A stretch of 64,000 nucleotides of DNA from Aplysia californica (lineage: Eukaryota > Mollusca > Gastropoda > Aplysiida > Aplysiidae). This document shows, piece by piece, positions 46,043-57,696 of this stretch (positions within the stretch are counted from its first letter, which is position 1; each line of letters opens with the position of its first letter). The position numbers were made by a program, and so were the translations under genes. A model generated the notes under the pieces. The model saw only the letters and a list, made by a program, of their open reading frames with translations, was not told the DNA's origin and made no database searches. The stretch lies in contig NW_004797277.1 in assembly GCF_000002075.1 (NCBI RefSeq), positions 1,786,934-1,850,933 of the forward strand, given 5' to 3'.

Positions 46043-48487
46043 AAATATACAGTCATCGTTATCAGTGTATATATACATATACACTGAAATTAATATTGTA
46101 TACAAATGTAAATAAGTCTTTACCATATTTACACAAATTTTCATAAATGTTTGTCCGTCCTTTTAGCATAATGAGAATAGTGTGACCGTGTGCGGTTGCG
46201 AGCTCCGAAAGACTCTTACTAAAACACGTCTGATTTTGTTGCGGTGACATCTGTTGGCGTTTAAATGACCAAAATTGGGTCGATAGTGCCGTAAAACATC
46301 TACTCAATCAACAACTGTCTTGTGTTGCTGTTCGGTGCGGAGCAAGTTGACAAGAGAGAACAGCTTATGTACTACTAAATCAGCCAGGTTTGTTCTGCTT
46401 GTCACGACTGACTTGACCTAGTGGAAAAAGGATTCAATCCTATTGTTGGTGCAGATGCCAAAGTTGAAAGTAGTTAATTTGAAGGCCTCGACCCACTCTT
46501 GGCGTATTGGGTGCCAGTGCTGTTCAAAACAGCAACACACGATGCCACCAAAGTTTTCCAACTTCACATGTCCTTTGTCGTAATCCTCCTCAGAATTGGA
46601 GTAAGCCATGTCTTGAACAATGTCCAAAACACGGACCCGCTCTTCGGTGGTGATGTTGCATTTGGAAGTTGTCACCTCTTTGCCGAAAGTGCGAAGATCT
46701 CTTTTGAAACTTACCGTATTTCTCAAAAATCATTTTGACAGACTACTATGCAAAGCATACGAATCGTGTTAACGAGTAAATTTCCTCTTTGGAAAGTGGT
46801 GGCACGGAGTTCCCCACGTCGTATGAATACGATAGTAAAACACGATGTACGGATAGGGTTAATATCCCCCCTTTGGGAATGGCCTAAAGACAACTTCAGT
46901 CAGTAGCACTGCCCTGGTGGGGGGAGGGGGAGCTAGGCAGGTTAACATATAATATTTCAACCTTTGCACACACCTTCAAAATTTGTACAGTTGCTTCATC
47001 CTCCTGAACGAGGAAAAAACGCGGGGGATGGCTCTGGTAGTTTCAATCAACAATGATATAAAGGCATGTTGTGTGTGTTCAGTTTGTACGTACTGTCTAC
47101 AAGGATAACCTCTGGAATTTTTCCAAAGTTCACAGCCATTTCCTCATCTTGCAAGAATATGCCCAGAACATTGTTGTGCACATTGTGGTGCACATGCATA
47201 GAAACAGAAATGTTGCTTGTCAAGTTGTGAAGCTCTTCCATTTCTGGTTTCTGGTGCTTTGCCGATGTCTTCTTCGAAATGTTGTGTATGTCTTTCATTA
47301 TGATAACTTTTTTAGCGACATCTTCCTTGTGGGATTTTAAAAGTTTCTTGTTTGCTTTTAACTTTACCATTTTGGCAACCATTTCTGTCTGTGTTGTGTC
47401 CAGCCTCCTCTGACTCGGGTGATGCATGATATGTTCACAGGTACATGGGTGATTATGGTGTGGTCCGTGATTGTTGACTACCAAACTTTGGCCGTCCTAA
47501 GCCTCGAAGTTTGATGGCGAATGGGCATCTAATCTTTGATGTACTCTGCTTTGGCCTCTCTCCTGTCTTGAGATTTGGCCTATACTTTCCGTTTCGAAAA
47601 CACGCATACACTATTTCTGAATACTTCAATTCCTGGCGAAACCCTTTGGTGGAGCACGTTTTGGCAGCTGCTGCAATTGTTCTACTTTCTCTATTGATTC
47701 AACTCACATATTCTAACTTTTGGAAATCTTCTATTGCTTTTTATAAGTCCTCGAAACAATCAAATTTCTGTCCGACGGACAACGCCATAGCTGCAGTTCT
47801 GAAGTAAAATATCTACATGCGCAGGAAAAGCAACTAAGACAATTCGGAAAGATTGTACAGGCTCCTCGGGCCGAGAAGGATAAGTGAATAAGGTGACAAC
47901 ACGTAAACAAACTTACAACTTTTTTTCTTGTGTTCACTTTGGACTATGATGAGCTCAGGTAGGTCTCAAGAGTTTTGTCTCCAGAGATGTAATCAAAATC
48001 TTGAGTGTTTACAGTACTCTTATCAAACATTTTCATGGGCATTAGCGACATAATTGTGAACACGAATTACGCTTGTTTTCATTGGATCTCAGTTAAGACT
48101 ATCGACCAATGGGCTACTCTCTTTTGAAACCCTTCCAGAAGAAAATAAACAATGACCATAACAACAGCACAGATCTAAGTTGGGTTAAATTGATTATCAA
48201 GGCTGTGAGCATACGTCCTTAATTAAATCTAAATCTATACTTTAGAGGGCCTTACATAGGGAGGACAGTGCGCATAGCCATACAGGGGAGCCGTACACAT
48301 AGCCATAAGGCTATGTATACTGGAGAGCCATACGCATAGCCACCGGCTTTGTTATTATAATTGTTTGTGTATATACCTGTATCCATCCTGTTGTGTTTAT
48401 AGTCTTGAAGTGTAAAGAAAGCTGTGTTTTTGGTGTGAAAGAGAATAGTTGTATACTACAGTGAAATTCGTATTGAACAAAAACTCA

Positions 48488-48660
48488 GTGGTTGGTTGGC
48501 GAATGCTCTGGTGTGGTTTGCTTCTTCTTTCCTGTCAAAGATCTATTGTCATTATCTTTCCTCCTCCTTTTTTTATGTTTGTTCCTTCCTTGCAAACCAC
48601 TAATCTTTGGCCTTTTTTATGACCATTGTGTTGCAAGTGTCATAAGACGCTCAGTAAAAT
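48488..48660 (+). mobile_element. SINE copy (ctggtgtggtttgc family)
   Basis: Starts ggttggcgaatgctctggtg and ends gaccattgtgttgcaagtgt followed by cataagacgctcagtaaaat. It is a headless copy of the family whose tRNA-headed member is at 24228-24722. It lies about 140 bp beyond the MULE. Confidence 0.7.
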
Positions 48661-50804
48661 AAACACAAATTTGGGATTCAATAAAACCAGCCTTTTCAGA
48701 AGGGTTTTATCATAAATATCAACAAAATAATTTAGATTTATAACATGTAAATGAGGAAATGCAGACTCCATGAAGTGTCTCGCAGGGCAAACAGCCCAGG
48801 ATGATGTGGCATTTATCTCCAACAATGGACCCTCTATACTCTGTTCCAAGGTACCTCATTAAATGTGCGAGTTTCACTGTACTATATTTGAATAGATCAA
48901 ATGATAAACTGTTGGTGTGCGAGGTTTTGGAGAAAAATGGTTGCAAGAGCAGGTGCACTGCATCTTTTCTACCCATTTTCATGTCATGAAAACTCATTCT
49001 TTGAGGGACACGTTTTTAAATTCATATGTGATTGCCAGTAAGCTTGTGTGTTTTCAATAGGTTTAATGATCTATGGATGTCATTTGAAGCCATGTTCTCT
49101 AAAAAAAAATAATTCTGTTTTGTTCCCAAAGATGTTCTCTCAGGCTGGTGCTTTGACTTTGATGGGAAGCCAAGTGCTTTGCTTTTGAAAGGACTTGTTT
49201 GGTACCAGAGGGAGAGAAAAGTGAAAAGGGAAAAAAAGACCTTCTTTTTTTGCTGCAGTTGCCTTTTGCTGAGTTCAATCATTCATTTTTAGTCCAGCAG
49301 CCCTGGGGTTCTTTCTTCTTTGTCCAATACAATTCTTTTAAAGTGGCAATTCTTTGTATGCTGCTCTGTTTTATGATTATTATACGTTGCGTTGTCCTGC
49401 TGAGATGGATGAAAGGTACTTCACAGTGATCCTATTTAGTACAAATTATCGTTTTAATTTTGCTGTATTTCATCAATGTGAGCAAAACACTAATAGTAAT
49501 AGTCACACTTTTCTCAGTGGTCATGTCCAAAGTTTGTGTCAAAGTGGTCGACTTTCTCACCCCGAGGCACTGGTCAACTAAAAAAAGAAAGCATTTTATA
49601 TATAAATGTTACATAAATGGTCACCATGTAATGGCCCTCAGTAGCACTATGTGTCTGCGTTTGGGGTCTTGTGTAGTCCTGTAGCTAATACTTCCCACCC
49701 TGCAGATTTTTTTTTTTTTTGGTCCCCTCTTTATTTTAGTTTGTGTGTCTTTCTTTTTCCCTGCACTAAATGACCGTTACCAAGTCAATGTGCTCCTCTT
49801 ATTTCAAACTTCACTACCCTCCTGTAAGTGAGTCTACGAGTCTTAGCTTTCCTTTGATAGTAGATTTGACAATACAAAGATAAAGTGCACTGGCAACTGA
49901 GTGATGATGGTGAAGAAACCTTTTGTGGGGAATTTTATCGGACAGTGAAGCTTCAATACTGAATGCACTAATGTTAACTACATGAGAAATGTTTTGGGAA
50001 TAGACACTCATGCAAGCCTTTATTTTCTAGGCAAAAGCTTAGACATAGCTGTTAATGTTGGCTGAACTGAAAGTCTTTGATTGGCTTAATATTTTGTTGA
50101 AGTTGTATAAATGGTAGCTGACATGGTGCTATTCACAAGGTTGGAGATGTGATTTTTCTCCACATGATACTGTGCGCATGGCTGGGACTTATTTTTTTGT
50201 GCAACTGATTTGAAAGGACTCTCAACGAAACACTACATTCCATAAAATTGTACAGAAATGTAAATAATACTTTATAATCGAGACATGCTTTTGATATATT
50301 TCTGAAAGCTTTCTTTCAAGTGGCAGTAGTTGAAAACGAAAGGAGCCTGAACACAGTATAAACCGATCTCGGTTATGCGTGTGAGATTTAGTCTGGCATC
50401 TTCTGATGCATCACACTTGACAGTCGTTAAGCAGAGATGCAGTAAGTAGCAGACTGGTTCTTAATGAGTGGGGTGTACCAGTGAGTAGGTGTCTGTCAAC
50501 TGTCAGTGTTTTTGTATATGTATTTCACATGTTTTTGCATCAAGAAGAATCCAGGACTGACATCTTTCAAAGGATTGTTCTCTGTAGAAAGTTCCCCTTC
50601 AGTCATCATTTTCAGAAGTCACTACAAGCGAGCTCTTTTCATACATTTTTTGAGGGACTTATTTTGTAGATCTTTTTTTGTATACTCTAGTTCATTTTGT
50701 AAATTAATTATCTGTTACAGTTTAATTTTGTTGAATGTCCATAGACTGTACATGATGTACTGGTATTTCAAAACCCAGTTTCCCTTTTACCTCCCTATCA
50801 TGTG
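48661..50804. other. Intergenic spacer, little recognised
   Basis: No coding or structural features can be supported. A block at about 49735-49805 (tctttctttttccctgcac, tgtgctcctctt) resembles 22570-22640, so a dispersed repeat is present but unclassified. Confidence 0.4.
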
Positions 50805-51740
50805 TCTAGCATCTGCGTTTGTCGCGACCCGCGAATCGCGGTGATTTTTGGCATTTTTTGGTCCGCGAATTGTGGCCGTGATTTTTGCATTTTTCCGGCA
50901 AAAAAACCACCGTCAGGAAGAAAAAATAATTTTTAAACAACAATATAACAACAACAAAAAAACGGGGAATACTATTCGTGAAGAAAAAGAAGCCCAACCT
51001 CTTTACTTTTAGAAAGAATGTTTATTTTCACTTTCGCTTCACTTCGTCTCTTTCTCACTTGTTAACACCACGTTGATTTGCAATTTTCCTGTGAAGAATA
51101 TAAGTATGCTAAACTACTGTAATTACATACTATTTATATAGCTGTTTCTCTTTCATGTTTCCCTCTTTGTTATGTTTTGATTTGTTGGTGTATTAATTTT
51201 TTTACTTGTTATTGTTCTGATGTGTTGTTTTCTTATTTTTTGTGTTTATATAGCGTAATGTTCTTCCTACCTTTTTTTAAAAATATGTTATATGTTAAAG
51301 CATGTCTCCACCAAAACCGAATACTGACACTGGCAGGCCCTTTGTGCGCGATTCCATCTCTATATCCTGTATTTTTTCTGGAATTACACACGTTTAGGGT
51401 TAAAACGGCCAGTGTATGGATGGGTTGACACGCGCCGTTTTACTTATTTGTTAATTTTTGTGCTTGTTTATTTGCTGTTCTAATTTTGATTTCATTCTGT
51501 TGTGAAACCTTTATTTTTGACATTTTTATACTCTGTGTGGCTACAAATGATATTCTGGATGTTTAAAACAGCACAAGAAATTCTTGTGTTTCAGATTAAG
51601 TTACCTCTATCAACATATTGCTCTATACGTCGCCACAGAGAGTTGAAAGCTTGAAAATTAATGGCAACTTTTTTGGCAACTTTTGCCCTTTTTTGTGGCA
51701 ATTTTGTTGCCAAAAAATAGCAACAAACACAGATGCTAGA
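50805..51740. mobile_element. 936-bp TIR element
   Basis: Left end TCTAGCATCTGCGTTTGTCG and right end, inverted, TCTAGCATCTGTGTTTGTTG, with TGTG next to both ends. Subterminal ttggcaac/gttgccaa repeats lie near the right end. No coding sequence. Confidence 0.65.
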
Positions 51741-51779
51741 TGTGTATGTGTGTACACATTTGTATAAATGTGTGTGTAA

Positions 51780-51790
51780 AATATATATAT

Positions 51791-51829
<39 letters not shown>
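51780..51829 (+). repeat. (TA)n microsatellite
   Basis: Mostly TA dinucleotides directly abutting the TIR element at 51830. An element that targets TA would be expected to land in such a tract. Confidence 0.95.
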
Positions 51830-51832
<3 letters not shown>

Positions 51833-52259
51833 GGCTGCCTAAATCTACCGATTTTCCCGATAGTCACCGATTTTGGACCTTTTTATTGCCATACCAATAA
51901 AGGTGTCAAAGCTACCGGATTTGCAATAGGGGCCGAGAGTAAGAGGGAAAAAAGCCTGTTCTACAGTGGTTCCAATCTTCCCTGTTCTTCTGGAAATCTG
52001 TATAATTATTTCAAAGGTTCTGTAATTGGGCACGCACACACACACACACACACACACACATGCACATGTGTGTGTATGCACAGATGTTTTTAAAAATTCA
52101 ATTACCCAATATCACGAAAAGCACTCGATGGTAACTACTTCGTATACCAGGGTAACATTTTTTTCCCACTTTGTCTTTGGACTTCCTGATTTTGGACCCA
52201 AATACCTGAAATTGACCCTGAATTTACCTGAAATAAGAACTTTGAGGTGGGCAGCCCTG
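51830..52259. mobile_element. 430-bp MITE with CAGGGCTGCC ends
   Basis: CAGGGCTGCC at 51830-51839 is inverted at 52250-52259 and both ends are followed outward by TATA. Inside are a (CA)n tract (about 52030-52060) and repeated 'gattttgga' segments near each end. The superfamily is uncertain because the TA-rich flank hides the target duplication. Confidence 0.7.
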
Positions 52260-53075
52260 TATACAAATTTTATATAATATGTAGCTGAAAAAGCACTTCC
52301 CTTTTATGGGCTGTACTCAGGAGTAAGTTTATTTGGTTGGGCTTCTATTACTTCTAAACAAACATCCCTCTTCTCTGAACCTGATACTGAGAGATTTATA
52401 GGTTGCAGCTCTATCTCTGTAATCTAGATCTACTCAACCTTGTCTTAATCTCTTAGCTTTACTTTCACTGACTAGAATCTATACTTATTGAATACTGAAT
52501 GCAGCTAAGTGAGTCCAACAAAAGTCTCCAGAGGTCTTATGGAATCTGAATTCAACAAATTGCACAGAAATAATATGTAAGCCCTATCTATTGATCAGAC
52601 GTTTAGGGCAACCATGTAGAGAAAGCCGTTCGCTCATGCTCACATAAGCGCACTGTCCGAGGCAGTGAAATTAAAAGAATCCCCAAATGAAAACCGTTGC
52701 GTCCCACATAGACTAAGCTGTCATTGAGGATGCGCCAGTAAAAGCGGCACTAACGTTTATCGCGGAATCCAAATTACATTCTTTCTAAGGCTGTCCAAAG
52801 CTGTCTCTGGCCTTATTTTCACGTTGCTGTTGTACCAAAGCAGTGCTTCTACTTACGCCTACAGTTTGATGTAGCAAGTGATTTGAACATGGACACAGAT
52901 GTGCTTGTGTTATCAGTAGAAGTTCCATTTGGGACAAACGTTACAAAGTCCTCTTTGTATGTATTTTGACCGGTAGGATACGAATACAGTGATACTGAAC
53001 ACCGTACATTTAACACTAAATGACATATTATTGGTGATGATGATGACAAATATATAAAACTGTGCGCTGTCCCTT

Positions 53076-53107
<32 letters not shown>

Positions 53108-53831
53108 TTCTCTCGCCCTCTCTCTTTCTCTTTCTCTCTCTCATAATTTGTCCAACGTGATCTAGTTATAGACTAAAGGGTTCTGGGCGAAATATGAGGT
53201 AAAAATGTTTCTCACGCCTTTAGCATTATTAGTGGTTCTACAAGCAAGCCCCCATGCCACGTCCGATCACGGGACTGACACATTAGTAAGATTTTGGACA
53301 ACGCTTTTCCTGTCTATGAAGAATGCATACACTTGATCACAAACGGCCTGGTGTAACAGTGTTCTCTATGTGGGGTCCAGCAGGCACTTTCCAAAGCTTA
53401 AGAGGCTGACAACACGGCTGTTAAAAGTACGGCCTCGAGAGGCTTTCTCTATGTGGTAGCCCTTACGGAGGTTCCTAGATCTGTTTTCCAGAAATATCTT
53501 ATAATTTATAATTTATACACTGATATACTATACCATTGTTCAAAGCACAGAGACAAAAACTAAACTAAATGAGAAAGATGCAGTAATGAATTTAGGCTAA
53601 GTTTACTGTATGCTGAATGGGGCCAAGTGAGTCGAATGAACGAACTCTCAACACTATGGGATGATCTATATCGTCAGTGTCCTACTCTAACCATGTATAT
53701 ATGCATGAATACTGATTTTCTGAAAAATGGAAAAGTTCTTATAATATATAGAAGTTATATTATAGACAGATCTCGTCTAACATCAGGTAAAACCTATGAA
53801 TTCCTCATAGATATTATTTATAGATCTATTA
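52260..53831. other. Intergenic spacer with CT tract and loose repeats
   Basis: A C-run and (CT)n lie at about 53076-53145. A gctgaatg...aagtgagtc segment occurs near 52496 and 53611. A gtagagaaagcc segment near 52614 is inverted near 53443 (ggctttctctatgtgg), which may mark a degraded element. No gene seen. Confidence 0.4.
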
Positions 53832-54618
53832 CAGTAGAGTCCGCTCATAACGAGTCCTGAAATAACGAGAAGTCTGTTCTGAAGACACTATTCTAAACCC
53901 CCGTTTTTTTCCATCTTTATCTTTGATGTAAATAAAATAGTGCTATAATAGGGCAATCAGACAAATACGCTAGTCGGTTGAAGCGGAATGTTGCTGCTAC
54001 TGTGCACAGCGCATTGGCCAGTTATAAAACCTCGCCAGTTGAGAAACTTGTTGGTGATCTAGGGAAACCAAGGACCTTACAACTCCTTGAGGGAAACAGA
54101 GAATGGGAGAGCCCACGTATGCCAACGATGAAGGCCGGAACGAATGAGTGGGGAGGGTGTGACATGGCAGACAAGCAGAACGCGTCACTTGATAGACCAG
54201 CTTAGCCTAGTCTAGATTATTTAGGCTTACTACTACCATGTCTCTCACTTCTCCTAATCAGGGATGGAGAGGTCACAGTACTTTGATGGATAGAGCGAAT
54301 GTGTGACGTGCGCAAGCAGACGGAACGCACCACAGGGTGTAGTGGGGTGGGGGACAAGACGCACAGTGGGCGAGTTAACACAGAGACCTTTCTTTCTGAT
54401 CGCCAACGCCAAGCTGTCAACATTGCTAGCGCTAGAGAAAGAAACCTGATTCGATTTTTGATCAAGACCTAGAGGAATAAACAGAACACCAGACTCATAG
54501 ATTAGCCCTACTCTATTATTTCCCTTTAATTTATTACTGGATCCCTTATAATGAGAATCCGGCTATAAGGGATATATCGCATCAGTCCCTTCCTTCTCGT
54601 TATAACAGGATTCCACTG
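53832..54618 (-). mobile_element. Pogo/Tigger-like MITE, copy 2
   Basis: Left end CAGTAGAGTCCGCTCATAAC, right end the inverse of CAGTGGAATCCTGTTATAAC, with TA on both sides (53830-53831 and 54619-54620). The interior matches copy 1 (1758-2591) in reverse, for example catcaaaatcgaa-type, aggtttctttctctagc and cacaccctgtggtg in the minus reading. Confidence 0.85.
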
Positions 54619-55589
54619 TATTATAGATCTCTAGTCTAATATTAGGTAAAACCTATGAATGCCTTCTAGTCGTGTTGCTATCAACAACAAAAATCACACT
54701 TTTATTTAGCAAGACTTGTTTTCATTCTAATGGCGAAGGAAACTTTTTTTTTCATTTCAATGAGACAAGATATGTCTTATCCAAGTTCTAAAATGATATA
54801 CCAGTCTTTTTAGGAATGCTGACGTTGCCACCACACTTTTGTTGTTTGTTTGTTTCTTTTGACCCTGTTTGGTTTTTAGTATGAAATAAATATTCTACTT
54901 GTGATGCGATGCTATGGCTATTTATTAGATTAAAGCTGTGATTATCATTGCTGGAGGAAAATTCCCTTTGATGATCATGTCTCTTCGTCAAATAAATTGT
55001 CATAGTATTTATTATGTTTCTTCATGAGATTTATGCTTGAATTGAGGTTGTGTCCTTCAATTCATTTTTCTGCTGTGAGAAGATAATACGAAGTCCATTG
55101 CAGAATGCATGTTGGAAATACCTATATATATACAAAAATTGTTTCATGATTATTGAAAATGACTGTGTGTGCTGCATCTGTTGCTTGTCGGTAAAATACC
55201 GTACTGATGAAATAAACTGATCTGAAGATTAACATTGTTTTGTTAATTCTTGTGTGTTAAATGCTTCTGGGATATTGCTTGTGTAGCTCGTGCAGGCTTA
55301 TTGGTAGTTTTAGTTGAAGGAGTCTTACTCTTACTGATATAACAAGCTAAAGTCACAGAAAGCTATAATTAATAGTGTATTGTTTTGTGTGTGCTGTTAA
55401 ATTCTAAACAGAAAAATAGTTTATGCTTGTATTTTTGTCTTCAAACCTTGTCTACCATGGTCTCATACCTTCAGTTTATTGAGGGCATCACTTACGACAA
55501 AATCTCTATACAGCGATTGTGCTGTCACATACTAGGCATGATTTATGCCTCTTATTTTAGTCATTGCAAATGGGACCTCACAGACTGAA

Positions 55590-55800
55590 CTGGGATGCAC
55601 CACTAGCTCAGTTGATATCATGCTGGACTACGGAGCAGATGGCCCTGGTTCGAATCGCCAATGGGGAATTTTGAACTTCAGTTGTTTTGGGGAGTTCTTA
55701 AGGCTCTTTGCCCATTTAGCTCGGTCCTATAGGAAGATAGACGTTTAGGAGGTTCCGCCTCATAACTTAACAGTGTAGAAAGGAACAGTAAAATCCATCC
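55590..55800 (+). mobile_element. tRNA-headed SINE
   Basis: Box A-like CTAGCTCAGTTGATATCATG at about 55602 and box B-like GGTTCGAATCGC at about 55648 form a tRNA-like head. The body (ggggagttcttaaggctctt) resembles 22760-22880. A head fused to a non-tRNA body argues against a tRNA gene. Confidence 0.65.
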
Positions 55801-56129
55801 TTCTCTCGGCGGGAGTGATCCATCATGTACATGTATTTTGATACTTTAGTATTGTCATTATGGCCACACTAGACTGAAGACAGAACGTACTCAGTGTTTT
55901 CGCCTGTTTGTAATGACATGGTTTATACTTCGGCTTTCAGTGGAAATAAAATAAGAAATGTGATGTAATTTGGTGTCTTTCTTTTTCCAAGGAAATTTGT
56001 TAGATGACTCATTCAATGGCTGTTGTTGGCACATTATATCCGGATATGTGAACATTGGGCCAGCGAGCACGGCATGTCGCATTTGAAAGGGACTCGCACT
56101 CACACTCACAGCGGCCATGACAAATCCGC

Positions 56130-56132
<3 letters not shown>

Positions 56133-56205
<73 letters not shown>

Positions 56206-56225
56206 CCTCTCTCTCTCTCCCCTCT

Positions 56226-56283
<58 letters not shown>
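56133..56283 (+). repeat. (CT)n tract, about 150 bp
   Basis: Pure and slightly interrupted CT dinucleotides with short C-rich breaks near 56205-56232. Open frames in all readings here (SLSLSL, RERERE) are artefacts of the repeat. Confidence 0.97.
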
Positions 56284-56286
<3 letters not shown>

Positions 56287-56520
56287 AGGAACATGCACGG
56301 CTATAATGTCGTCCTGGATACAATGAATAATACACGAGCAGTTTGAGCCTAGGTTGTGAAGACCTAGTTTGTTATCAGTTGTTATAACATGATAAATTCG
56401 TTTACCGTAAAACCGTCCAAATTTTTTGTGAAAACCAGAAACGGTCTTGTTCAGGACTTTTAAAATAGTGTAGTCTCGTAAGATTTTTTGGTTTTTGTTT
56501 AGTTTTTTTAAATTTGGGCA

Positions 56521-56821
56521 CCCCCCCCCCCCCCCCCCCCCGCCGCTCCCCTTTTTTTACTTCTCAAAGTGAATTTTTTTCCACATTTTGTGAGAATCTT
56601 ATCTTCTATCTTAAGAGCACATTTCCCGCTCGGAGCCGTTAAATTGACCTTTAAGTTAATAAAAATTAAAGGATGCACACAAATTACAATTCAGGTTTTA
56701 CCTTGGAAAGGAATTTTAAATCACTTAGGTATTGAAATTGGCAGGGCAGTTATCCAATGCAAGGTCAAGGAAACACGGAGATCCTATAAGATCTTTTCCT
56801 GGAATGATAATAATAATAATG

Positions 56822-56887
<66 letters not shown>

Positions 56888-56972
56888 GCCTACTAATAAT
56901 AATAACTTAAGTTATTAACAAATATCTCATCAGTTCCATCAACTTTTTTTTTTTGGGAGGGGGGGGGGGGGT
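56521..56972 (+). repeat. C-run, (AAT)n tract and G-run
   Basis: C homopolymer at about 56521-56541, (AAT)n at about 56805-56886, and a T-run leading into a G-run at about 56943-56971. No gene between them; the 56569-56910 open frame is driven by the AAT tract. Confidence 0.95.
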
Positions 56973-57289
56973 AAAATGCATGATTGAGTTTTAATTATTT
57001 TTTAATCGCAAGGGTCTGAGCTTTGTTTTGTGGTTCTTGCAGTAGTTGTTTTAATTCTTGGATTCTATTGGTGCCAAGTGTGCCAGAGGCCTGAGACAAA
57101 GAGAGAAGAAAAAAAAGGATGCATAGTACATGTATTTCGAATGAGGTCGATCACTGACACCTCAGCGTTTCTAGCGTGTGCTGTGCCGATTTTTAAACTG
57201 TTTTATATTCCTTTGGTTGCATCTTTTTAAAAATTATGATTATGTTTTCTCGCGGGGTGATTTCTCTTTGGAGATATAAAATCAGGATA

Positions 57290-57696
57290 GTGGCCCCAAA
57301 GGCCGTCTTCAAGTCATTTCAGCGAAAGTAAGCGAACATTGTGAGGTCTTTACCGTATCACCCACAAAAGCTGTCCAGCTGAATGCAAGTATTTGCCTAT
57401 TTGGATACCTTGAATAAGGAATTGTTTAGCTATTGCATTTTGTTTTGTCGCTTCAAACGATGTTTGTTAGATTTCGTAGAGTTAATTTTACAGCTGATAT
57501 TGTTTTGATTATAAGAGCCTTAATTGAGTTTTATTTAACTGAAAGCATAATTTTTCTATATATCTCATAAGTGTTAATATAGTCAATCGCAACAGTGTGG
57601 ACGGCCCTGGCATTCCTTAACCTCGCGATTCCAACCTTTGCCCCATATAGATCTTGCGGCGAGAATCCCTGGAAAGACCGTCTTTATTCAAGAAGC
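57290..57696 (+). promoter_or_regulatory. Probable HACL1 promoter and 5' UTR
   Basis: About 400 bp of unique sequence lie directly upstream of the HACL1 ATG, between microsatellite-rich spacer and the coding exon. The last 100 bp are less AT-rich with several CpGs (ctcgcga, ttgcggcgag). No TATA box can be assigned. This is inferred from position only. Confidence 0.35.

Larger units (their letters stand above)
44640..47788 (-). pseudogene. MULE transposase remnant with FAR1-like start and PHD-like end
   Basis: Read 5' to 3' on the minus strand. From ATG 47788: MALSVGQKFDCFEDL, then about 100 codons with CPFAIKL and a following HNHP, a FAR1/FLYWCH-like DNA-binding region with two in-frame stops (TAA after EDL, TGA after YVS). 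Segment 47047-47484 ends FGKIPEVILVDSTYKLN, the first catalytic-Asp strand of MULE transposases (D-[AGS]-T-Y-K). Next, near 47000, FLVQEDEATVQIL lies in another frame. Segment 46418-46726 has HWHPIRQEWVEAF and TNNRIESFF, typical of the end of the catalytic core in ZSWIM1/3-type proteins. Segment 44819-45130 is a Lys/Arg-rich linker. At about 44640-44795, WFCKECGLDL and ESVGCDSCLSWMHMACIGM form a PHD-finger-like cysteine pattern. At least two stops and several frame changes make it inactive. Confidence 0.75.
43904..48347 (-). mobile_element. Degraded full-length Mutator-like element (MULE)
   Basis: A perfect 9-bp target duplication TTTGTTATT lies at 43895-43903 and 48348-48356, the hallmark length for MULEs. 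The termini are CGAAGTGGCTATGCGTGTGG and, inverted, GCCGGTGGCTATGCGTATGG. The interior carries a transposase remnant on the minus strand. It also holds a SINE (44286-44546, own target duplication) and a LINE tail (45869-46042, plus strand). A related end lies at 6560-6821. Confidence 0.88.

Noticed and set aside
47511-47807. Plus-strand open frame of 98 codons
   Set aside because: It is the antisense of the N-terminal part of the MULE transposase.
55590-55665. Possible tRNA gene
   Set aside because: The 3' side of the acceptor stem does not pair convincingly and the sequence continues into a SINE body shared with 22760-22880.
55891-56346. Several overlapping open frames on both strands (RERERE and SLSLSL proteins)
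   Set aside because: They are readings of the (CT)n tract, which has no stops in any frame.
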